Assembly: GCA_007123465.1 (NCBI GenBank)
Contig: SKLB01000345.1
Coordinates: 1-5,556 of the forward strand
Source of the DNA: Spirochaetales bacterium
GTDB taxonomy: Bacteria > Spirochaetota > Spirochaetia > DSM-27196 > PWMO01
DNA: 5,556 nt
Reading direction: 5' to 3'
The translations under genes and the position numbers were made by a program. The notes beneath the pieces were generated by a model. It was not told where the DNA came from, made no database searches, and saw only the letters and a list, made by a program, of their open reading frames with translations. Position 1 is the stretch's first letter. Each line of letters opens with the position of its first letter. Of this stretch, positions 1 to 4,508 are shown piece by piece.

Positions 1-855
1 ATGGTCGCCGCGGTTGGCGGACTTCTGATATGGAACGCCGTCGCCTACCGCGGTGCGCGACGTTCCTTTAGCCGGCTCGCCAATCAAGCAGACCCGGCGC
101 GCCCGGTCGGGCGTGTGGCCGGCCGGGCGCGGCCGTTGCGTGCAAGTCCGGACGTGCGGTTGTTGCTGCGCGATCCAGTGCACCTGATGGTGCTCGCCGG
201 GCCCCTGCTTGCCGCTGTTGTACTGGGAGCAGGCATTCCGTGGATCCTCTCAGCGGGCAGTCCGGCCGCCGCTTTCATTCCTGCAAGCGCCGCCGCGTCG
301 GTTCTGCAACGGATGGATCATGTGCGCTCGTTTGTGCTTCTGCTGGGCGTGCTGATGTACGGCATGCTGGGAGGTCTGCTGATCCTGGACGAGAAGGACG
401 CCGGTGTTGTTCCCTTCCTGCGCACCTCACCGGGGCCACGCGGCTGGTACCTGCTGCGCCGCTGCGGAACCCTGCTGCTAATCCACGGGATGGCCCTGGC
501 AGCGATGGTTTTCATCGCAAATCTGGCCCACGCGGCGCCTCCGGTGTTTGTGCTTTCGCTGCTTGTGGACGCGATGATACTGCCGCTGGTGTTCCTGACG
601 CTGGGGACATTTGCGCACAACAAGGTCCAGGGCCTGGCGATGGCCAAGGTGCTCAATTTCCTGGTGCTGCCGCCGCTGTTGATGATCGCGCTGCCCCGGC
701 GCTTCCACTGGTTGCTCGGTCTGATCCCCAGCGCCTGGGGAAGCCTGATGCGGCTTTCGGCGGAAAACCCGCTGCAGGTCGGCCTCGCGGCGGTGGCCGG
801 AACCGTTTACGCCGTGGGGCTGCTGGCGCTGCTGTACCGACGAGCCATACGGTAG
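1..855 (+). CDS. ABC-2 type export permease, fluoroquinolone-exporter-like (5' partial)
   Basis: Inner-membrane permease subunit that would pair with a separate ATP-binding protein to export a hydrophobic substrate, drug or lipid. The frame is open to the left edge, so the ATG at base 1 is probably internal. Residues 1-16 read like the end of a transmembrane helix. An Arg-rich linker without hydrophobic stretches follows (about 17-50). A full permease module begins near 'SPDVRLLLRDPVHL' (49-62), a typical N-terminal cytoplasmic lead-in. Hydrophobic helices lie near 62-84, 108-130, 155-178, 181-204, 215-232 and 258-280. The segment 'LDEKDAGVVPFLRTSP' (129-144) matches the ABC-2 cytoplasmic loop (E-K/R-x-x-G...P). 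The layout suggests two permease modules joined in one chain, as if the separate mycobacterial Rv2686c/Rv2687c-type permeases were fused. No ATPase gene lies in the window; one may lie upstream. Family call is good; substrate is unknown. Confidence 0.75.
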   Translation: MVAAVGGLLIWNAVAYRGARRSFSRLANQADPARPVGRVAGRARPLRASPDVRLLLRDPVHLMVLAGPLLAAVVLGAGIPWILSAGSPAAAFIPASAAASVLQRMDHVRSFVLLLGVLMYGMLGGLLILDEKDAGVVPFLRTSPGPRGWYLLRRCGTLLLIHGMALAAMVFIANLAHAAPPVFVLSLLVDAMILPLVFLTLGTFAHNKVQGLAMAKVLNFLVLPPLLMIALPRRFHWLLGLIPSAWGSLMRLSAENPLQVGLAAVAGTVYAVGLLALLYRRAIR

Positions 856-901
856 TCTCCGCAAAGCGCAATTTTTCCCGCTGATTGATGCACTGCGGCC
901 G

Positions 902-1162
902 TCAAATCAGAGGCACCACCAGGCGATTCTCAATCTCCACGGCGTCGCTGTCACCCAGGACCGCGTGGGCCACCTCGGCGGCGCGTTCACCCTCGGTCTC
1001 ATGGCTGATCGATCCTTCCAGAATGATCACGCGGCGGCGGTTGAGCAGCCCGCCGGCCTTCTCCGTGCGGACACTGATCCGCGAGGGATCCGCAATGCCG
1101 GGTTCCTCGTTGATGCGTTTCTGTACCTGCTCGCTCATCTTTTCGTAGTCCGTGCGTGCCAT
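902..1162 (-). CDS. Small BON-domain-like protein (86 aa)
   Basis: Short soluble protein with the BON pattern: an N-terminal helix (about residues 5-20), a strand near 'RISVRTE' (28-34), a second strand 'VIILEGSIS' (45-53), a helix rich in Ala and Glu (54-69), and a closing strand 'AVEIENRLVV' (74-83). The last part resembles the BON signature (V-x-L-x-G-x-V ... A ... V-x-N-x-L-x-V). BON domains are known from membrane-associated or lipid-binding stress proteins such as OsmY. This one has no signal peptide, so it should stay in the cytoplasm. The ATG at 1162 is preferred because AGGAG (1171-1175, minus strand) sits 8 nt upstream. The in-frame GTG at 1171 overlaps that ribosome binding site and is unlikely to be used. 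The gene is convergent with the permease (46-bp gap) and divergent from the aldo/keto reductase. Function is unknown; the fold is inferred from pattern only. Confidence 0.75.
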   Translation of the reverse strand: MARTDYEKMSEQVQKRINEEPGIADPSRISVRTEKAGGLLNRRRVIILEGSISHETEGERAAEVAHAVLGDSDAVEIENRLVVPLI

Positions 1163-1184
1163 AGGGTTCACTCCTGGCTATAAT
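1156..1184 (+). promoter_or_regulatory. Candidate sigma-70 promoter for the aldo/keto reductase gene
   Basis: A perfect TATAAT (1179-1184) lies 17 bp after GTGCCA (1156-1161, 4 of 6 matches to TTGACA). Transcription would begin near 1191 and leave a leader of about 72 nt before the GTG at 1263. The -35 box overlaps the first codons of the divergent BON-like gene, so expression of the two genes may be coupled. The -10 box is convincing; the -35 is mediocre. Confidence 0.5.
1171..1175 (-). promoter_or_regulatory. Ribosome binding site that fixes the BON-like gene start
   Basis: AGGAG on the minus strand, 8 nt before the ATG at 1162. It overlaps the alternative GTG start at 1171, which argues for the shorter 86-residue product. 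Confidence 0.7.
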
Positions 1185-1197
1185 GATAGAACAGTTC

Positions 1198-1236
1198 TGT
1201 CAAGGAACGGCAAAGCAATTGTCAAGGTTGTGTCAA
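1198..1236 (+). repeat. Three phased TGTCAA direct repeats (operator candidate)
   Basis: TGTCAA occurs at 1198-1203, 1220-1225 and 1231-1236. Start-to-start distances are 22 and 11 bp, so all three lie on the same face of the helix. The first two copies extend to TGTCAAGG. They sit between the predicted start of transcription (about 1191) and the ribosome binding site of the aldo/keto reductase, a typical place for a repressor. On the minus strand each reads TTGACA, the -35 consensus, but none has a fitting -10 box at 16-18 bp, so a protein-binding role seems likelier. No regulator gene is visible nearby. Confidence 0.5.
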
Positions 1237-1251
1237 TAAGTGCGGCAATAC

Positions 1252-1257
1252 AGGAGG
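1252..1257 (+). promoter_or_regulatory. Ribosome binding site deciding a GTG start
   Basis: AGGAGG is followed after 5 nt by GTG at 1263. This sets the start of the aldo/keto reductase and excludes the longer open frame that runs back to 1152 into the divergent control region. Confidence 0.8.
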
Positions 1258-1262
1258 CACAG

Positions 1263-2123
1263 GTGGAAAAACGACCCTACGGAGCAACCGGCGTCAGTCT
1301 GTCGGTGGTGGGATTTGGTGGTATCCTGGTCAGCAAGGAGACCGAAGCCGAATCGGCGCGGCGCGTCTCAATCGCAATTGATCGCGGCGTCAACTACTTC
1401 GATGTTGCACCGACCTACGGCAACGCCGAAGAGCGGCTTGGCCCCGCGCTATTGCCGTATCGAGATCAGGTCTTCCTCGCGTGCAAGACCACCCAGCGCG
1501 ACGCAGCCTCGGCGCAGAAGGAGTTTCGCTCTTCGCTGAAGAAGCTTTGCACCGATCGTATCGATCTCTACCAGATCCACGGCATCCAGACCGACGAGGA
1601 TGTTGACGCCGCACTGGCGCCCAATGGTGCTCTGTCGCTATTCTTGAAGCTGCGCGAGCAGGGAGACATTCGGTTCATCGGATTCTCCGCGCATAACGAG
1701 GATGCGGCGCTGCGTCTGATGTCGGCATTTGACTTCGATTCGATTCTGTTCCCAATTAACTGGGCAACGTGGTACGCCGGAGAGATTGGACCACGCATCA
1801 TGGACGCAGCCGGTGAGCGCGGGACCGCGGTACTGGCGCTCAAGGCGCTCGCCATGCGGCGCTGGCGCGAGAACGAAGATCGCCACTGGAACAAGACCTG
1901 GTACCGCCCCGCGGACAGCCTGGCCGAGGCCGAACGCGGACTGCGGTTTACGCTCTCGCGGCCGGTGGTATCCGCTGTGAGCCCCGGCCACATCGAACAC
2001 TTTCTATGGGCGTGCGACGCCGCCGACCGGTTCACCGCCCTGAGCGATGAAGAAGAGCGCCAACTCGAGGCGCTTGCGGCCACAGGTGAGCCCATCTTCT
2101 CCCGGGTAGTCACCGCCATCTGA
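1263..2123 (+). CDS. Aldo/keto reductase (286 aa)
   Basis: Cytosolic NAD(P)H-dependent reductase of the AKR superfamily, which reduces aldehydes or ketones to alcohols on a TIM barrel. The product starts 'MEKRPYGATGVSLSVVGFGG', a usual AKR beginning, from a GTG codon with AGGAGG 5 nt upstream. The catalytic tetrad is complete: Asp47 and Tyr52 in 'YFDVAPTYG', Lys75 in 'LACKTT' and His106 in 'LYQIHGI'. The length is close to the family norm for short bacterial AKRs. It has no C-terminal ferredoxin-like cysteine cluster, which some related bacterial AKRs carry. The residues usually binding the NADP phosphate near the C-terminus are not clear by eye, so cofactor preference is open. The gene is probably monocistronic, with about 100 bp before the next gene and its own TATAAT promoter and repeat array upstream. 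Substrate cannot be inferred. Confidence 0.92.
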   Translation: MEKRPYGATGVSLSVVGFGGILVSKETEAESARRVSIAIDRGVNYFDVAPTYGNAEERLGPALLPYRDQVFLACKTTQRDAASAQKEFRSSLKKLCTDRIDLYQIHGIQTDEDVDAALAPNGALSLFLKLREQGDIRFIGFSAHNEDAALRLMSAFDFDSILFPINWATWYAGEIGPRIMDAAGERGTAVLALKALAMRRWRENEDRHWNKTWYRPADSLAEAERGLRFTLSRPVVSAVSPGHIEHFLWACDAADRFTALSDEEERQLEALAATGEPIFSRVVTAI

Positions 2124-2126
2124 TTA

Positions 2127-2181
2127 GCTCGGCGCTACAGCCGGACAAAGCCTGGATGTGCACGGCAAACGCACACCGAGC
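2127..2181 (+). other. Nested inverted repeats after the aldo/keto reductase (possible terminator)
   Basis: GCTCGG (2127-2132) can pair with CCGAGC (2176-2181). Inside lies TGTGC (2157-2161) paired with GCACA (2171-2175) over a 9-nt loop. The two pairings are nearly contiguous on the 3' side, giving a branched structure. No T-tract follows, so intrinsic termination is unproven. It lies just before the -35 box of the amino acid permease gene. Confidence 0.3.
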
Positions 2182-2187
2182 CAACAC

Positions 2188-2217
2188 TTGTCAGGTCCAA
2201 AACAGTCGGTATAGAAT
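2188..2217 (+). promoter_or_regulatory. Promoter placing the transcription start at the permease ATG (leaderless)
   Basis: TTGTCA (2188-2193, 5 of 6 to the -35 consensus) is followed by overlapping -10 candidates TATAGA (2210-2215, 16-bp spacer) and TAGAAT (2212-2217, 18-bp spacer). Either puts the RNA start at about 2222-2224, at or within two bases of the ATG at 2224. No Shine-Dalgarno sequence precedes that ATG, and an in-frame TAG at 2212-2214 rules out an upstream start. A leaderless mRNA is the simplest reading. Confidence 0.55.
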
Positions 2218-2223
2218 CCGCCA

Positions 2224-4074
2224 ATGGATCTGAAACGCGAGCTGCGGCTGCTTGACGTATTCTGCATTGCCAGCGGTGCCATGATCAGTTCCGGGATCTT
2301 CATCCTGCCGGGGCTGGCGTTTGCGCGCACCGGGCCGTCGGTCTTTGTGTCGTATCTTCTGGCGGGACTGTTTGCCCTGACCGGAATGATCAGTACCATC
2401 GAGCTGACCACCGCCATGCCCAAGGCCGGCGGTAACTACTTTTTCACTACCCGCAGCCTCGGCCCGGCGGTTGGCACTATCGCCGGGCTGTTGAGCTGGT
2501 TCTCCCTCGGCTTGAAGAGCGCTTTTGCGCTGGTGGGTATGTCGGCGTTCACCGCTTTGATCATTCCGCTGGACATAAACCTCACCGCTGCGCTGCTCTG
2601 CGTCCTGTTTGTGGTGCTGAACCTGATTGGCGTCAAGGAGGCCAGCCGCTTTCAGGTGGTGCTGGTGCTGATTATGCTCGGTTTGATGGTGGTCTACACT
2701 ACGGTCGGCTTCGCTTCGGTCAGTGTTTTCCGATTGGACCCATTCGCATTCCGTGGAGTGGAAGGGGTGCTCTCTACCGCAGGCTTTGTGTTTGTTTCGT
2801 ACGGCGGCCTGCTGCACGTGGCCAGCGTGGCCGAAGAAATCCGCGATCCCAAGAAGAACATCCCTGCCGGAATGATCACCTCGCTGGTGATCGTGGGAAT
2901 AGCCTACTCGCTGGTGGTGCTGGTAACCGTTGGCATACTCGATGCCGAGGCCCTCGCGCAGTCGCTGACGCCTATCTCGGACGGCGCGCAGGTTATCCTC
3001 GGCACGCCGGGAATGATTGCGTTGAGTATCGCGGCGATCCTCGCTTTTGTGTCTACCGCCAACGCCGGCCTGCTGTCTTCCTCGCGCTACCTGTTTTCGC
3101 TGGGACGCGACCAGTTGCTGCCGGAGTTCTTTACCGCCGTCAATCGCCGTTTCCATACGCCGCACTGGGCGGTTGTGGTCACCGGCGCCTTTATGATAAC
3201 GGTCCTGTTCCTGCCGCTGGCAGTGCTGGTGCAGGCTGCGTCCACCGTGTTGATGCTGACCTATATACTGTCCAGCCTGTCGGTAATTGTGCTGCGCGAG
3301 AGCCGGATTGTTACTTATAAACCCAGTTTTCGCTCACCGCTCTACCCGTGGCTGCAGATTATCGGCGGGATCGCGTTTGCGGTGCTGATCTTTGAGATGG
3401 GTATCGAATCGCTGCTGATCACGCTGCTGCTGATCGTGATCGGATTTCTGGTCTACCTGTTCTACGGCAAGCGCAAGAGCAATGCCGAGTTCGCGCTGAT
3501 GCATCTGGTGCAGCGCGTCTTCAACGAGATGCCGTTCCTGGAGAACCGCAAGATAACCACCAACCAGCTGGAGTCCGAGCTGCGCCATATCATCCACGAT
3601 CGTGACCAGGTTATTGAAGACGAGTTCGACCGCCTGGTGCACAGCGCAACGGTACTCGATCTGCAGGGGCCGCTTTCCGATGCGCAGTTTTTTGTCCAGG
3701 TGGCTGAAACCTCTGCCGCCCTCATCGGTCTGCCTGCTGACCGCATCGAGCAGCTGCTGCGCCAGCGTGAACAGCTCAGCTCAACGGTGCTCAGCGACTT
3801 CCTGGCGGTGCCGCACATCGTCATACCCGGAGAACAGAAGCTCTCAATTCTGGTGGCGCGGATCAAGCACGGTGTCAGCTTTGCCGGTTCCAGCGCCAAC
3901 GTGCGCGCGGTCTTTGTCATCTTTGGTACCAGGGACCACCGCAACCTGCACCTCAAGACCCTCGCCTCGATTGCGCAGATCGCGTATCATCCATCGTTTG
4001 AGAAACTGTGGATGGGCGCGGCATCCGACGATGACCTGCGCAACATCCTGCTGCTCGGTGAACGCAAACGGTAG
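2224..4074 (+). CDS. APC-superfamily amino acid permease fused to a PTS EIIA type-2 domain (616 aa)
   Basis: Cytoplasmic-membrane secondary transporter, probably for amino acids, with a regulatory tail. Residues 1-415 form an APC permease of about 12 helices. 'GAMISSGIFILPG' (18-30) is the unwound TM1 substrate site, and 'EEIRDPKKNIPAGM' (204-217) is the conserved APC loop. After a short basic stretch (415-419), a cytoplasmic region of some 200 residues follows. Its end (about 495-612) matches PTS EIIA of the mannitol/fructose type: 'LSDFLAVPHIVIPG' (523-536) holds the phospho-acceptor-like His531, and His576 in 'LHLKTLASIAQIA' matches the second active-site His. The 45-residue spacing is close to that of mannitol EIIA (His65/His111). 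This suggests transport tuned by phosphorylation or ligand binding; that is inference. The start is fixed by an upstream in-frame stop. The gene stands alone, with no amino acid catabolic gene beside it. Substrate is unknown. Confidence 0.9.
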   Translation: MDLKRELRLLDVFCIASGAMISSGIFILPGLAFARTGPSVFVSYLLAGLFALTGMISTIELTTAMPKAGGNYFFTTRSLGPAVGTIAGLLSWFSLGLKSAFALVGMSAFTALIIPLDINLTAALLCVLFVVLNLIGVKEASRFQVVLVLIMLGLMVVYTTVGFASVSVFRLDPFAFRGVEGVLSTAGFVFVSYGGLLHVASVAEEIRDPKKNIPAGMITSLVIVGIAYSLVVLVTVGILDAEALAQSLTPISDGAQVILGTPGMIALSIAAILAFVSTANAGLLSSSRYLFSLGRDQLLPEFFTAVNRRFHTPHWAVVVTGAFMITVLFLPLAVLVQAASTVLMLTYILSSLSVIVLRESRIVTYKPSFRSPLYPWLQIIGGIAFAVLIFEMGIESLLITLLLIVIGFLVYLFYGKRKSNAEFALMHLVQRVFNEMPFLENRKITTNQLESELRHIIHDRDQVIEDEFDRLVHSATVLDLQGPLSDAQFFVQVAETSAALIGLPADRIEQLLRQREQLSSTVLSDFLAVPHIVIPGEQKLSILVARIKHGVSFAGSSANVRAVFVIFGTRDHRNLHLKTLASIAQIAYHPSFEKLWMGAASDDDLRNILLLGERKR

Positions 4075-4087
4075 CGTATCTGAGGCA

Positions 4088-4103
4088 AGCGCGGCTGCGC
4101 GTT
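4088..4103. terminator. Weak hairpin between convergent genes
   Basis: CGCG (4090-4093) pairs with CGCG (4098-4101) over a 4-nt loop, flanked by AA and TT that can pair around a bulged G. It lies in the 32-bp gap between the permease stop and the stop of the opposing small gene, where a shared terminator would be expected. The sequence after it on the plus strand is pyrimidine-rich rather than a T-run, so support is weak. Confidence 0.25.
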
Positions 4104-4106
4104 CTC

Positions 4107-4358
4107 TCATTCTCCTTCCGGGTAGAACCACCGCGGTTTATCCTCGGCAAAAACAAGCTCGTGCGTGGCGGGATCGAACTCACGCTTAAAGGTATACTCG
4201 ATCCAGCGCATGGCCTTCTCGCGCGAGCGGAACTTCATCATCCGCTCACGGCCCGGCTCAGCCTCTTCGCGCATGGTAACGTGGAAGTGCGTGCCGTGCC
4301 CGCTGAACTTGCCCACGTGCACAACCACCTTCCACCGCTGGTCTTCAGTCGCCACCAC
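4107..4358 (-). CDS. Small protein of unknown function (83 aa)
   Basis: I do not recognise a family. The product is hydrophilic with no signal peptide or membrane segment. A strand-like start 'RWKVVVHV' (8-15) leads into a His/Gly-rich segment 'GKFSGHGTHFHVTMRE' (16-31, with His21, His24 and His26), then a basic amphipathic stretch 'KFRSREKAMRWIEYTFKREF' (42-61), and an acidic/aromatic tail. Codon use favours G or C at third positions like the neighbouring genes, which supports real coding over the overlapping plus-strand frames. An in-frame TGA directly precedes the GTG at 4358, so the start is that GTG or one further in. No good ribosome binding site precedes 4358. GGAAGG lies 5 nt before a later GTG (codon 13), but starting there would cut the first strand. 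The three clustered histidines could bind metal, which is speculation. Confidence 0.6.
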   Translation of the reverse strand: MVATEDQRWKVVVHVGKFSGHGTHFHVTMREEAEPGRERMMKFRSREKAMRWIEYTFKREFDPATHELVFAEDKPRWFYPEGE

Positions 4359-4381
4359 TCAAAGGTACGCTAGCCGCGTCG

Positions 4382-4406
4382 CAGGGTAAAGCCTCGGGCT
4401 TCCCTG
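4382..4406. other. Strong hairpin in the divergent intergenic region
   Basis: CAGGG (4382-4386) pairs with CCCTG (4402-4406), and AAGCC (4389-4393) with GGCTT (4397-4401), around a 2-nt bulge and a 3-nt loop. That gives ten base pairs in 25 nt. It lies 23 nt upstream of the minus-strand GTG at 4358, and 102 nt before the Rieske oxidoreductase start. There is no T-tract on either side. It could be a 5'-leader element of the small gene or an operator. Confidence 0.4.
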
Positions 4407-4459
4407 TCAGCTGCAGCAGAACTCTGCGGCCTCGCGCAGCGCCGCTGAGCCGGCAAACC

Positions 4460-4488
4460 TTGCTTATTGTTTCAAGCTTTTCTATTCT
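4460..4488 (+). promoter_or_regulatory. Possible promoter of the Rieske-FAD oxidoreductase
   Basis: TTGCTT (4460-4465) and TATTCT (4483-4488) are 17 bp apart in an A+T-rich island within otherwise GC-rich DNA. Matches to consensus are 3 of 6 and 4 of 6. Transcription would begin near 4495, at the ribosome binding site, leaving a leader of only about 15 nt. The support is mainly spacing and local base composition. Confidence 0.35.
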
Positions 4489-4508
4489 TAACAGTGGAGG
4501 TACCCAGA

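Noticed and set aside
240..884. Plus-strand open frame of 214 codons overlapping the ABC permease
   Set aside because: The product is rich in Gly, Arg and Ala without helices or motifs; it is an out-of-frame shadow of the permease in GC-rich DNA.
859..898. Terminator between the ABC permease and BON-like genes
   Set aside because: CCGCA (859-863) and TGCGG (894-898) can pair, and a T5 run lies between them, but the loop is long and the T-run is not placed after a stem. The support is too weak to list.
1152..1262. Longer N-terminus for the aldo/keto reductase
   Set aside because: The extra 37 residues match nothing in the family, cross the TATAAT box and repeats, and AGGAGG lies 5 nt before the GTG at 1263.
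2191..3165. Long minus-strand open frame (324 codons) opposite the amino acid permease
   Set aside because: The translation is rich in His, Gln, Arg and Asp with no domain pattern, typical of the antisense of a GC-rich membrane protein gene. The plus-strand permease accounts for the region fully.
4161..4389. Plus-strand small open frames overlapping the 83-residue gene
   Set aside because: Neither has a good ribosome binding site or a plausible protein composition, while the minus-strand frame has consistent GC-rich third positions.
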